A DNA stretch of 64,000 nucleotides from Amoebophrya sp. A120 (GCA_905178155.1 CAJINV010000014.1:124001-188000), one strand, 5' to 3'. Positions 19,215-32,500 are shown, counted from the first letter of the stretch. Made by a program: numbers and translations. The notes: generated from the sequence alone by a model not told the origin.

Positions 19215-22200
19215 TTAGGTGGTCTGGTACCTATCGTTCTCACTATGTTGAGCAGCAGCACAAGCTGCAGGAGCAAGCGCTATGTCACTGATTTGAGGAT
19301 CATGATGGAGATGGTATAAGAATTTGACGGCATAAGAAACGCACGAAAGAACCATCACGCGCGTCATCCCGCAGCCGGCACCGCAAGGAACAACAGAAGC
19401 TATCCACCTTTCGCAGAGTGGTGCAAGAATGTCATTTGCTATTGCTCCGCCCGCCGTGTTATCTTCAAATGCAGAAAATATGTCTGGGTCGTCCTCTCGG
19501 TCTGGAAACTTGTGATGCAGGTTGAGAAATAATTCCAGTTGACTGCCAAACATGACAAGCTTTGGAAGTGCTAAAGTCCTCAGGAGGACGAGTGTTGTGT
19601 CTTCTGTTTCTGTATGACAATTAACCTCAGCCCGCCCCCCGTCGTGTAATTCAATTTGTGAAGCATTTTTGACGAATTTGTGAAGAAGAGCCATTTTGAA
19701 AATGGGCCTCCTACAGGTGGGAACCCCCCGAGCTTTTTCCCCTTGCCTTTCGACAACCAAAACGAGGGCGCGATGGCACACAAAGCGCGCGCAGCTTCCC
19801 GACGTGCGTGATATTTCTTCGCTTCCCGCGTCGCGCTTTGTTAGGGTGGTGGCACGCGAGAAGAGCGCGACAGGCGCCAAAGACGGCACTGCCAACGGCA
19901 AGCAGGATGCAGCCTGCAAATAAGCCTTGGATGGGCAGCCGGCTAACAAAAACGACGGCCCCCACTGGTAAACGATGGCCACATCCACACCTCCCACAAA
20001 AAGAAGGGGGCTGGTAGTCCTGTGGATGCAGCTACAGAAACACTCTTGGCGGCCCGAAGGGCCGCGCACCCCCGACCCTTTGTGCGCGATGGTCGCCAGA
20101 AGCCGAAAAGAGACGAGCGAGGCAACGTCGATTGGCTGCAGGTGAATCTTGCGAACGCCGGAACTCGAAGCGAAGTCCCGACAGGTCAAAAAAAAGTCAG
20201 GATATTTTTGAAGAAAGTCAAAAACCAGTCAAATGCAAGTCAAAATTGGCCGTAGCAGTGGGGGAAGCAAAACTTGACTTTTTTTTGACTCTCTTCAAGA
20301 GTTACTTGATTGCCGTCAAAAATTGCTTGATTGCCGTCACAAATTGCTTGATTGCCGTCAAAAATTGCTTGATTGCCGTCAAAAATTGCTTGATTGCCGT
20401 CACAAATTGCTTGATTGCCGTCAAAATATCTTGACCACTACCAAAATATCTTGACCGCCTTCAAGCGTAAGTGCCTGCCCTCAAAGATTGCCGATTTCCC
20501 TCAACATCTGCTAAGCGGCTGCACGTGCCGGCGAATCGCCTGCAGGCGTCCGCATTGAATATCCGCAACCCGCGGTAAGTGCTTCAGGATCGTCTGAAAC
20601 CAAGCTGGACGACCTTCAGGGGCTGACTCAAGGGCGAGGCGGGGCGAGGTGATGTTGCGTCGCAAGACAGCCGCGGACGGCGCGCAGTATTGCGCACGCG
20701 ATTCACTACGGGCCAGCACCAAAACACCAGCGGAGCTACGTTTTAGTGACGCCTGCAATTTCACAAGCAGCGCACTTCGAGCACGAGAAACAGCAGGCAA
20801 GAGCTTCACTTTTTCAAAAAGTGCTTTCTTCAAAAATGCCTCAGGAGGACGAGTGTTGTGTCTTCTGTTTCTGTATGACAATTAACCCTGGCCGTGCCGT
20901 CGTGTAATGCGATTTCGAACTGAATTCAAACTGAATTCAAAATGTAGCAACTTTGAAAAAAACAGAATTCGGAGAGCATGCTGAAATGCATCCTGCGCGG
21001 CCTATCTTGCCACATTTAGAAGCGCAGGGGCCGCACGCCATTGCGCAAGCAACCCCGAGCCTACGCCCCTCATTGTGGCCAGAGAGGCCACCCAAAGTGC
21101 CCCAGACAAAGAGGTCCGGCAGCCGCGCAACATTTTGCACAGATCATTGAAGAGTAGCAAGCATAGCCTCGCAATGCTTGCTGGAGGCGTAAGCGGCTGA
21201 AGGGGGTAGGAAAGAGTAGCATGCTAAAGAACGCAGCACCCCAAAGGACCTGCTCCGACTCAGTCATCCGGCCACGACAAAGACGGCGAATGAGCGAAGC
21301 CCTTGCGGCATTGGCTCCACGCTTCTAGTGCCCATATGCCTCACGGCCAAGGCCTTGCAGTCTGAGCAGAAGCGCTTCAGGGGGGCCGCCGGCTCCCCCC
21401 ACCGGCGCTTCTGCATGAGCAATGCCTCCAACTGCGCACGCCAGAAACGCCGGCGCGCACATGGCAAACATTCCAACATACAACATAGCAGGGCGGCCGG
21501 CCTGAAAAGGATCGGCAACACATGTGGCAACCCCTCAACCCAGCAAGCCTGCCTAGTGGCTGCAGTGTGGCCGGACAAAACACAGCTCACCACACCAAGG
21601 ACGACACAACACGGAATGGCGAAAAGGAGACCTGAATGACATTCAGATAATGGCGCGCGCGGCAGCGCGCGCCCAAAAATTCAAACCCTTCTTCGGGATC
21701 TCTTTCGTAATGCGGAGGCTCACGGACTTCCCCTCCGAAACCGATCCAACCAATTTCGAACTGAATCCGATTTCCATCCGTTTTTCATCCGAAGCCATTT
21801 TCTGACTAGGGAAACGGAATTCGGATGGAAATCGGATGGCATTCGGATCGAAATCGGATTCCGTTCGAAATTGATGGGGCTGCTCCACGAAGCAACGGAT
21901 CTGGTTTGAAATTGGGGAAGGGCTCACGGATTTCGTTCGAATTCGCGGGTCTCCGTTTGAATTCGCGGATTCAGTTTGAATTCGCGGATTTGGTTTGAAT
22001 TTGAAGGCTGGGCCAATCCCTTACCAAAGACAGGTCAGCGGGTATCGCATTGCCCCATGTGGCAAAAACTGGACACAGCTGCCCTGCCCTGCGAGCAGCA
22101 GGCAGCTGTGCTTCGACAGGCACACACTTCAAAAGGGCCGAACCTCTGCAACCCACGAAGAGGAGGGTCGCAAAATGTCCGATCGTGGGACGCCATTTTT

Positions 22201-23119
22201 CGCTGGCTCACAAGAAATCGAACACGGCACAAAATGGCCGGAAATACGATTGCGCGCACGCATTTCCCTTCCCCTATCAACCCGCTCCCCAGGAGAAATC
22301 AGATTCGCCGCATCCCCGGCACGCCCCATGAGAGCGTCTGGCACATGAGGAAGAGCGTCGCAGCAGGCTCAGGCAGGGAGCCTTCAATGCGCCTACTTAG
22401 CACGGTGGGCGAAGCGGGCTCCCTTGACCCTTTGAAGCCGCCCGCTCCATCCGAATCCCGCCCCATTTTCCTCGGGTCTGTACCATATCTGAGCGGGCTA
22501 ACACAGTAGAACTTTAGTTGAGTCCTCAGGAGGACGAGTGTGGTGTCTTCTGTTTCTGTATGACAAAGCGAGCAGCTTCTGCATGACAGAACAGCGAGGC
22601 AGCTTTTGGGTAACATGCGCGACACGCTTGAGAGTCATACTAGCGAAGCATGACCAGCACAGACTGGAAAGATGATCTTTCCAGACCCATACATAAGTAT
22701 TTTTTACAATGCATACGCATACTGCAACCATCTTCGTGAGGCAATTTTGTTGAAAATGTCCTTGTCCTCCGTTTCTTGGAAAGGGTATCAAATGAAAAAA
22801 TGTCTGGGTCTGGAAATTTCCGAGACTTGTCAGGCACGTTTTGCATCAGCCATGATGTCTGTGATGCAAGCCCTAGCATCACAGACTTTCTGAGGGCTCT
22901 GCGATGCCTATTCCGCGTGACAAATGCCCTCTACTCCGCGTAAGTAGCCAAAATTGCATTCCCTTTGCTGCTTATGCAATACAGATTTTTTTGGAATCCA
23001 AATGCAGCATCACATGTCTGCACTCTTCCAGACCCAGACACTTTTGCATTTGATAAAGGGTTCTCTGAAACAATTCTAATTCTGCCTCGGTCGCGCCACG
23101 GAATAGATTTTGATTTCAT
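19215..23119 (-). CDS. Gene 2: small three-exon protein of unknown function
   Basis: The exons are 23056-23119, 22716-22785 and 19215-19459. The ATG at 23119 opens MKSKSIPWRDRGRIRIVSEN. Exon 2 continues QETEDKDIFNKIASRRWLQY, and exon 3 continues AGGAIANDILAPLCERWIAS and a Cys-containing hydrophobic stretch (MVLSCVSYAVKFLYHLHH), ending DRYQTT and a TAA stop. Both introns are IE-A elements. Removing element plus one duplication copy gives about 122 residues in one frame. I do not recognise the family. The hydrophobic run near the C terminus could be one membrane helix. The second intron is 3.3 kb because of nested inserts. An upstream exon cannot be excluded. Confidence 0.6.
19577..22566. repeat. 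Three 44-bp direct repeats framing two inserts
   Basis: Copies of a 44-bp sequence (CCTCAGGAGGACGAGTGTTG...) lie at 19577-19620, 20839-20882 and 22523-22566, separated by about 1.2 and 1.65 kb of foreign DNA. The first two copies are also followed by similar sequence (ATTAACC then CGTCGTGTAAT), so the two inserts begin alike. Confidence 0.75.
20304..20430. repeat. 21-bp tandem repeat
   Basis: About six copies of GCTTGATTGCCGTCAAAAAT lie inside the first insert of the gene 2 intron, with some units carrying CACAAAT instead. Confidence 0.9.
22786..23055. mobile_element. Introner IE-A in gene 2
   Basis: 270 bp with the duplication AAGGG on both sides. Joins VSENP to FQETEDK. Confidence 0.93.
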
Positions 23120-23996
23120 CTTGTTCTTGGCCGCTTGCTACGTTCTTGCTCTCATCGTTCTTACGCGGAAGAGTATGTAATCCTCAATGCTATGCTTCAG
23201 AAGTCGACCTCTCCGGACGCATTTCTGTATACTTATGCGAAGGAAGAAGTCGAAGTCTGCGAGTTGTTTTGCTGTCAGTAAAATCGTATGTGTTTGAACC
23301 TAGCGACGCCCCATGCGTTCTCTGAATCATGGGCGGCACCACAATTATTCAATCGAACTAATATCCGTCTAGGGTATGAAAAGTTTATTTGCTCATAATT
23401 TGACGAAGCCGCCTCTGCGTCTGCCCGCGGCCGCGTGTTCTTTTTTTTCCATATGTGTTTACCAACACAAGCTGACACCTGGTGAGAAGTGATAAAAAAA
23501 CGAATTACTGTAGTTGTAAGAGTACGCCTTTAGAATCATATAAGTGGAACAGGGATCCTGATCCTGCTGTGCACGTCGACATAATCTCAATCGTAAAAGC
23601 CTGAAGATCGCGGGGGCAGCTTCTGCTTCCTCGATGCTGCATATGAAGTTTTTACGCTTAGCGTTTCTTGGATACGAAAAGACACACAACACGGATGCTC
23701 TCGTAGGCGTCTTTCTGAGCGAAATTTGTTGAAGATAGTTATTGAAAAAAACTTAAACCGCGGCTGGTATTTGTTGTTGCCATAGAATTTGTTTTGATGT
23801 ATATCACTTCTGCAACTGTTGAAAATGATAATGATGAAGTGTTGAAGATGAATTATCGGTAAACATATTCGTTAAGTTTGAGATGTTGAGCCTACGTACA
23901 ACTAGTAGGACCTTCTACATCCAAGATTAAGTAGCCTGCTTTGTCCTCATCTATCATGGTGAAAACGAAAAGCAACATCGTCAAATCACAGGAGTC

Positions 23997-25339
23997 TATC
24001 GAAGAAAAAAACATTGTTGGTGTAGGATTCTCTGAAATGCGTAAATTTTTTTTTGGCGCAAAGTTGTAAAATTTTTTTAAAGCACGGCACTCCTGTCTAT
24101 TTTCCGTTTGGTGTTTTGGATTGTCTGTCATGGCTGAATCTAATGGCTACCCCGCTCCGGGCACTACATTAGCTAGCTGGGGAGGCAGGGCAATGCAAAA
24201 ACCTCTGCAGCGGAGCGGGCCGGTGTGTAACCTATTGCAATTGCGGCTTCTGACCCGGCCTCGCGATAAAGACTCAGCAAAGGGCAGGAAAATCCGGCGC
24301 ATTATTGAAAACAGCGCATCTTGCTGCCGGTGAGTGTGTTGTCGCTTGTCTACTGTCAGCCCATGCGGGGTGCCAGCTTGACACTTCGCAGCAAAATTAT
24401 TCTGGGGAATCATGGGCGTGCGGGCCGCCTTTGGTGCAGTATTGGGCTGCGCGGTCATTCAAAGCACGGGCGGCGAACTCGCTGCTTCGCATGATTCGGA
24501 TGAGGCTCGTTTGAGGCTTCCAAAAATGAACCAAAGGAAGAAAAATCTCGGAGTGTGGGTTTTTACAGGGGAAAAAAGAGGGGTCAACAGTAGGGGCAAA
24601 AACTTCGCTTATTTTTTTAACAATCTCCGCCGCGGCTAACAATTTACACTACTTAAAAAATTTAACGTACCATGGGGATTAGAGAAAAGAAAAAATCTAG
24701 TGTAGTTTTTAAGATTCGTGTAGCGGACCCCTCCGAGGTAGGGTCAAAAAGCACCCGTATTTTTCCAACAGTCGCCCACCCGCCTAAAAATTTACACTCC
24801 GAGTTTTTTCTTCTGTTTGGGCCAAGGGATCAACAAGAACTGGCAAGATCCGAAAGGGAGCTGCGCAAGTCCCCAAGCGTGCTCATCGCTGACCGGCATG
24901 GACGCAAGACGCTGGCTTTGCGAGATGCGGCCGGAGCTGCGGAGCTCAGAAAGCAGCTGCATGGTGACGGTCATTTTGCAGAAGGCCTTTGCGTGGTCGC
25001 GCGCCGTGTAGCTGGCGGCCGACCCGGTCGGAGGCAAGCCCGGCCTCGGGCATTAGACAGGACCAGCAATCCGCGACTGCGGGTCAGCAGACTTCGTGAC
25101 ACAGCCTCGCTGATCGTCTCCTCCCCCTCGCGGAATTGGCGAGCAGTCTAGCCTCCTTAACTATTTCATTACCACAAAAGCAGCGAAAGCAAGTTTGGCC
25201 CGCTCAGATTTATAACGCAAGCTCCCCGAGGCTGCGCGATGGCCGGTCGGGTTTGCTTTAAAAATAATTTTGATTGAACCAAGAAAAAAATCCATGCATT
25301 TTCGAAAATCCTACACTAACAATGTTTTTTTCTTCGATA
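23997..25339. mobile_element. Long introner-type element (IE-H-like ends), 1.3 kb
   Basis: Terminal inverted repeats of about 48 bp (TATCGAAGAAAAAAACATTG...) with the duplication GAGTC on both sides. It is larger than most introners without an obvious nested insert. The minus-strand flank can be read LSTDSCDLTMLLFVF across it, but I cannot assign a gene. Confidence 0.75.
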
Positions 25340-25577
25340 GAGTCCGTAGATAATTTACTGCAGATGCAACGATGCGCGCTTCATTCACACGGTCGTGCTC
25401 GCGTTGCAAAATTTTAGTTCGCAAAAGAAGTCATCTAAAAATATTTTTGATAAACACGAGTTTATTTTCCTTTTTGCTGTTCGAGTGCGAAGATCGCCTT
25501 CTCACGCCGCTAGGCTACTTGCGACGAAAAAAGTTCTGCTCGACGCTTCCACCATTTTTTCGAACCATTCGTCAGTA

Positions 25578-25613
25578 TGATCAAAATCCTTCCGCATCGT
25601 GCTCGTGCTCCGT
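25578..25613. repeat. Copy of the gene 3 tail
   Basis: This stretch repeats 26526-26561 with one or two differences (TCAAAATCCTTCCGCATCGT...). On the minus strand both read STSTMRKDFD in one frame. Confidence 0.8.
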
Positions 25614-25904
25614 GCATCGCGCCTGTGAGACCAACGAGGTCCGGGGAGGGCTCGACAAGAAGCATCGCGTTCACTGAGACTAGAAGGAACCCAAGCAAAA
25701 CCCTTCTAGTTCTATTTGTTGTACTTGTAACCGGCGCATCAACGCCAAAAATAACTCACCATCTAGAAGCTCCCATACCGAAAACGCGAACGCCCTTCGT
25801 CAGGCTAATTTGCCCAAAACCCGAACAACCCTGAGAGAAGCCAGCAACCCTTGACAGAGTGCGAAGGCTGCAGCCAGTGCTGCAGGCCAAACTGAGGAAA
25901 ATAC

Positions 25905-26310
25905 GCGGCAGATATCCTCCCGCTGGGGGAAGCCCTCACTAGCATTGCCCTCACTGGCCCCCCGCTAACGTAAGCTCCCTCCTGGTGGGGGAGGCCCCAC
26001 TAGAATTTCCCCTGCCGGGTCTCTACTACCGCAAACTCCCCCCCGCTGGGGGGGGGGCTTCACTGGTATCGTCCTGGTGCCGCAAACTTCCCCCCGCTGG
26101 GGGAGGCCCTCACTGGCATTGCCCTCACTGGCTATAGAACACCGCAAACCTCCCCCCGCTGGGGGAGGCCCTCACTGGCATTGCCCTCACTGGCTATATA
26201 CCAACGCAAACTTCCCCCCGCTGGGAGAGGCCCTCACTGGCATTGCCCTCAATGGCCCGACGCTACCGCAAACGTCCCCCCGCTGGGGGAGGCCCTCACT
26301 GGCCCTGCGC
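25905..26310. repeat. Minisatellite downstream of gene 3
   Basis: About six units of 55-62 bp contain CGCAAACTTCCCCCCGCTGG followed by GGAGGCCCTCACTGGCATTG. It lies about 200 bp beyond the proposed stop of gene 3. Confidence 0.9.
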
Positions 26311-26525
26311 TAAGAAAAGAAGTGAATCCTTCACCGCGCAATCCAAAATCGCAAACGGCAGACAACGTCTGCTTTGGCTCCTTCCAACAACCCCACTCAA
26401 AGGGGCGGAAGACCAATAACACCGGCATTAGCTTCTAGGGATCTGCCAGCCCATATACAAACAGTTCAGGGGGAAAACTCCCTCCAGTCACTCCTCGAAA
26501 ATGATCTACCGGGGTAGATATGTCA

Positions 26526-29500
26526 TCAAAATCCTTCCGCATCGTGCTCGTGCTCTGTGCGACCGTACGTATGACAGTGCAGAGCTCGCCCCCACCATCA
26601 TTTGTCACGCAAAAGAACCCCAAGTCTTCCAGTCGCTGCCCTGTCCTGTGGCACTGTTTGCATGACAAGTTTCGGAATCCGAAGCAGTACTACATCAGGC
26701 ACTACATAAATTTGTCATGCATGGCCTACACTTGTGCTTGCGTTTGATGTATTGCTGTTCATGCCATACAAATGAGGAGAATGGGGGGGGGTGTGCACGC
26801 TCATAGTACGCCGCGAGCTCCGTGATGCGAATTTGCCGCGTTGCACTGTCCTCCGTGCTATCAAATGCAAAAGTGTCTGGGTCTGGAAGAGTCATGCTGT
26901 CTTTGCATGACACAGAAGGGCTGGCATGGAAGCTTCAGCATCACAGGTTTCGAGAAGCTTCCGCAATGCCGAATCCGCATGACAAGTCACCCACTTTGGT
27001 GACAGAAAGTGGGCAGCTTTTGCTACCTGTGCATGAGAGATTTTTCTGTGTTCTGAAATACGCATCATAAGTTTGTATTCTTCCAGACCACCCAGACATA
27101 TTTGCAATCCATACGTGCCACTCGGGAGGATGATCCACACCCACTTCGCATCCGCCACGGGCGGCGTGCAGTTCACGCGGGGCACGAACACGCTCCCCAT
27201 CTCTTTGGTCTGGAAGGCGTCGTGGGTGAGCGCCGCACCACTTCCCACCCAGTCGTTGCCGCGCCCTAGGTATCCTGTGCAAAAGTATCGTATTCGTACT
27301 GCAGTCATGCATTACAAGTCTTCTCTTTAAGGTAAATCAGCCCGACAAATTTTATTTCTCACGCTGAGGAAATTTGTAATGCATTTATACGAGTGCGATA
27401 CTTTTGCAATTCATACTAGGTCCTTGTTCACGTCCCCGTTGCTATCAAATCCCACGGCTTTCAGGGCGGTGGCCATCATTTCGGGACTGATAGTGCCGTA
27501 TCAAATGTAAAAATGTCTGGGTCTGGAAAAGTGTAGCCTTGTCATGCAGATTCTCCATGACCTATGAGGTGGGTCTGGAATGCGGGACTTAGCATAACAG
27601 ACTCTGCGAGGTCTCTGCCATGCCTATCCTGCATGAGAAACAAACTCCCATCCGACTTGGTCAAAAGTGTACAGCTTTTGGCACTCATGCAGCACAGATT
27701 TTCGCATGCTTCAGATTTACCATGACAAGTTGGAATCTTCCAGACCCAGACACTTTTGCAATTCATATGCCGCAGGTGTGCATTCCGTTGTCCGCCGTCA
27801 CCGCCTATCCTGTGCAAAAGTACTATCGCACTCGTAGTTCTTGCGTTTATGCTTTATTACTCTCTTTCTCAAGGTAAACCAGCAACATTACAAATTCAAT
27901 TTATTGTAGCGCTGGGCTAATTTGTAGTGCAATTTATACTAGTACGATACTTTTGCAGTGCATACCGCAGCGCACCCCCCGTCCTGGCTGCAGGGGGGTC
28001 GGCTGGCGGTGTATGAAATGTAAAAATGTCTGGGTCTGGAAGAATGCAACTTGTAATGCTGTCTGCGGATTCTAAAAATATCTGTGTTGCATGAGCAGCA
28101 ACAGGAGTCAGTTCTTGGCAGGTGGAGAGGGCATTTGTCATGCGTAATTAGCATCAAGAAGCTCGCAAAAAATCTAATCTGTGATGCTAGAACCAGCATC
28201 ACAGACCTCACGGGTCATGCAAAATGTGCATGGCAAGTCCCGACTCTTCCAGACCCAGACATTTACAATCCATACGGTGCTCACTCCAACAACCGCGCCA
28301 CACCCTTTTGTGGCAGCCTGGATGTCCGGGATTCCCCCCACAAGGCCCAGGTCCGGATTATGGTGCTCGCAAGTGTTACATTCTCAGCCGTTACATACAT
28401 TTGTCACGCAAAAGCACCTTAAGCCGGCAAATGATCGAGCTGCTTCGCATGACAAATTTCGGAAGGGCTAAACAGAAGCTAAATCTGCTGCGCCAGCAAA
28501 CTTGTAATGCAAAATGCGCAATCTTCCTCCTTTACCTTTCTTTTCACTTTTGCCAGTCTTGCATTACAAATTCATGTAGCAGTTGAGAATGTAACGCTTA
28601 AGAACTCCATACGCGTCCGGGACGCAGTCGCAGCTCCCGGGTTGATTCGCAGTCAGTTGCGTCAGCGCAGGGTCGTCGTCTGTGTCAAAGGTGCCCTCGG
28701 TATGCTCTGCAAAAGTATCGCACTCATACTAATTGCAGTTATGCGCCATTTCTCTCTGAAACTGAATTCAAATCCACTACAAATTCCATTTCTCATGCTG
28801 AGCAAATTTGTATTATACGTCACTTAATAATATACCAATATACCAGCACGATGCTTTGTTTTGCAATGCATACTCGGTGTCCCGTATTTGCCAAGTGGTG
28901 GCGCGGCTGGGATCGTAATCGCAAACGAGGTTCGCCGTGCCGTCGGTGCAAGGAGCGGCGCCGTCTTCGCAGTTCCCGTCGGTCGACAGTTGGTCTTATT
29001 CCCTGAAAATCAACCATCCCCATCGAATTTGTCATCGCAGGACATCGAATATGATGAGTGAGTGAATGAGTGACGCCCCCTGACACACCTCGTCCCGTCG
29101 GTCCGATCGCTTCGCCGGTTTTTCTTTCCGGTGCTTGGTCAGTCGGCCAGCGCGCAACTAGCACAAATACAGAGCGCATACATATCCACCAGCAAGCCAA
29201 GCGACTTCCCGGCCCGGCGGCCCAACTTAGTCCGGTTCTCGGAGACACACGACACGTCCTCTGTGGGTGTCCCGGCATGCCAGGCTCAAATGGACGAAAC
29301 CCCGATCGGCTGGCGAGCCACCCCCACGGCACCTGCCGACCCCTCCCTGGGTCGCTGCGCGCGATCAACAAACGCCCCTGCCCTGGTGCCTACTGTCTAG
29401 CCAAGCGAAGTAATCCATCGGGGCTGTTGCCGAAGGTGAAGCTTGGCGACTAGCAGCTGGCTTCGTGCGTAGTTGGGGGGGCTGCGTTGCCTTTTCGGAG

Positions 29501-32500
29501 TCCGGGCCGAGGGTCGAGATCTTTTTGAGAGGGGGGTCGAGTCAGCTCCCTGCCTCCTCTGCTGCGTGCAGGCACGCTCGTGACCCCGGCAGGTCAGACC
29601 CGTGCTGCTTTCAGAAATCCGGCAGGCGAGCTCCTACGTACGAGCTTCGTGACGTGGTAAGGAATTTTGGCGCGCATTCTTTCCGGCGCGACTCTTTTCC
29701 CTGTGGTCCTTGGCCTTGGCCTTCTCCCTGTGGTCCCGGGTCTTTGCACCCGGACGAAGGGGGTGCAGCACGCGACTAACAAGGGGGGGCCAAGCTGCTG
29801 CTGGCACTAGGGTTGCCACTGCTCCTGCCGCTGCTCCGATTTGCCCCTGCTGCGTGGCGCCAGTTTCTGCCACTGCTCGGGCTGCTACTACTGCCGTCAC
29901 CTGCGCGGCCTGTTTGTCCGTGCTGCTACTACTATCGGCTCCGCCGGGATTGCTCCTGCTGCTCACACCTGCTGCGCGATGCTGGCGCGTAGCACTACTC
30001 GGACTACTACTACTGCCAACATCACTCTGGCCTCTTTCTCTGTGTGCACTGTTGCCACTACACCCACTGCCCGCCCTGCCTCGTGTCCGCGCCCAGTCCC
30101 TGAGGCCCTTGCTCCTTTTCTGTGGAACTTACTGGCCCACTTTCGGAGCACCTGCGAAGGGAAAAGTCTAGAGCTGCGCGGATTCTTCAGATCGGGCGGC
30201 AAATAAAAACCGCCGAGATGGCGGAGCAGCGTATGGATCTGGGACCAGGAAAAAGCAGCGCGAAGCCAGACGCAGGCCATCCACTGGGAGACTCACGGCC
30301 TAGGTTTTTAAGCGCGCTGGCTCCTCACGCGTTTAGCGAATCAGTTCTACAGGATCCCGCCAGCCCTGCGGATTGCATGCCAGTTGATCTCTGCTTGCTT
30401 CTGAAGCTCCTACCTAGATCCACAACCAACAAAAAAAAAAACCAGGACGCAAAGGGAACAAAAAGAAAAAGAGCGAGGATCGGCCAACGCTCCATCTCGG
30501 GTTGTTCAGGTGCCGGAATGCAAAAAAACAAGCACGCATCTGGTCAGCCGGCATGCATCTGTGGTCCACTTCTCAGCTGTTACATGAATTTGTCATGCAA
30601 AACTACTACCATGAAGTAGCGTTGGCTTCATTTGTTATGCAAAAAGTATTTGATCATGGGGATCTGTAGTTTTCATGGGGAATACAAGGTCAGTTCGGTA
30701 CGTATACACTGCGGGCGCGACCAACGCAAACTGGCCCTGTATCCTGTGCAAAAGTATCGTATTCGTATAAATGCAAGCCTTGCATAACCAATATTTCTTT
30801 TAAGGTAAATCAGCATTACAAATTTTATTTCTCATGCTGAGAAAATTTGTAATGCATTTATGCGAGTACGATACTTTTGCAGTTCATACCCTGGTGATGG
30901 TATCAAATGCAAATATGTCTGGGTCTGGAAGGTTAGAAGTTGTCATGTCAGGTTTGGACTGTATATAAAATCTGTATTGCATGAGTAGCAGACGGAATGT
31001 AATTTTTGCTATGCGGGGAGGGCATTTGTCATTCGGAAAAATAGGCATCAAGAAGCCGTCAGAAAATCTGTGACGCTAGGGCATGCATCACTGACGTCAT
31101 GGCTCACGCAAAACGTGCGTGACAGGTTTCAGAATCTTCCAGACCCAGACATGTTTGCACTTGATAGATGGGGGTACACATCGATATACTCCACGAAGGC
31201 AACGTGCGTATGGAAGCGTCAGGATCGAAATCAACAAAATCGAAAGATTAATTTGTGACGCATAAAACCGATACCAGTTGGATCCTCAGTTTCCAAGTGG
31301 CGCATGACAAATTTCGGGAGCACCAAAATCCAGCCTGTCATGCTGTGTGGGCAAAGAAGGCTGCTCCTGTCATGCTGCTTCGGCAGCGCATTGCCATCCC
31401 GTAAACAGGCTCGCAGTCGGTCTTATTTGCCTGCTCCCCAACACAGGCCATACGTGTCCTACATTTTATGCATTACAAATTTTTCGATTTTGTCGATTTC
31501 GATCCTGACACTTCCATAATGCGTGAACTCGGCGTAGAGCCACGGATTCTCGGTTATGAGAGCGCTCAACTCCCCCTCCGCCTCTTTTGTCATGCTGAAT
31601 AGGAAATACCAAAACCAAACAACGGCTGTCATCATCATCATGTAGTGGACACCCGCACCCAGCGCCACAGGTCAAGGATCCCCCTCCCGGGAGGTGGGCG
31701 GAAGGCTGTCGCAGCTGTGCCTCTGCCTCTTGGCTCTTGGCACCGTTTGCGTGACAAGTTCTGGTAGCCCAAATCAAGAATAGCACTACTGACTACACTC
31801 CTGTGCAAAGTTGTCATGCAAAACCGGGATTCTTGGTTGCCCACGTTTGTTTAGACAAGGAAAATCAAGGAAGTTCATCAAAAATCGAACACCCCCCGGC
31901 CCGGGGCTCCCGGGGAATATAGTTGATGTGTGTGGGCCCCAACCATTTCGCACTTCCCCCCTGCGGAGCCCGCCCCGCCATGCGCTGCCGCTGGCATGTG
32001 TGTCGTTTTTAGTTCTCACGCCTGCGCATGTACGAGCCGAAGCGACCCCAGCATTGGCTCTGCAGCCCTGCTCCGAATCAAAGGCGCGCATCTATGGGAA
32101 AACAAGTGCAAGGGGTTCGAAGGTGGTGCGCGTTTACAATGAGTCGCATTTTTCCGAAAACGTTGCCGGCCCCCATTTCTTGTCCTGTCGCAGCGCGGAG
32201 CCCTTACAGTTTTCCACCTGAATCGCTCGCGCAACCCGAATAATGTAGAGCAACGCCGCCACATTCACCAGCAGAACCACCCAAAGCGCCAGGAACAAAC
32301 CAACAGCCGCCCAGCCCGTTTCTTTCCCCGCCCCGGCCCGGCTTTCGGAAGCGCCGGGCAAAAGCGTCACCAAAAGCGCCGCGGCCCTGTCGGAAATCGC
32401 CGGTAGGGGCGACCGCGATACCAGTGGCGTGGCCCGATGCGGTGCGTTTTGCATGTGTGGCCTCCGTCCGATGGCAGGAGGCCCCCCGAACGTCTCGCCC

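Larger units (their letters stand above)
19460..22715. mobile_element. Introner IE-A in gene 2, inflated by two inserts
   Basis: 3,256 bp. Flanks are CGTGT/CGCAT. Removal joins RRWLQY to AGGAIAND. The arms are recognisably IE-A. The centre is foreign. Confidence 0.75.
23120..26525. other. Intergenic region between gene 3 stop and gene 2 start
   Basis: The region holds the long introner-type element 23997-25339, the minisatellite 25905-26310 and a 30-odd bp copy of the gene 3 tail near 25578. A minus-strand frame to 23892 (FTMIDEDKAGYLILDVEGPT) flanks the element and could be the remnant or terminal exon of another gene. I cannot join it to an upstream exon. The rest shows nothing recognisable. 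Confidence 0.5.

Noticed and set aside
25372-25677. 101-residue plus-strand frame
   Set aside because: No recognisable content, opposite to all genes in the window, and overlapping the copied gene 3 tail on the other strand.
25905-26310. CRISPR array
   Set aside because: Units are 55-62 bp, vary along their length and have no constant-repeat/unique-spacer structure, in a eukaryotic context. It is a minisatellite.
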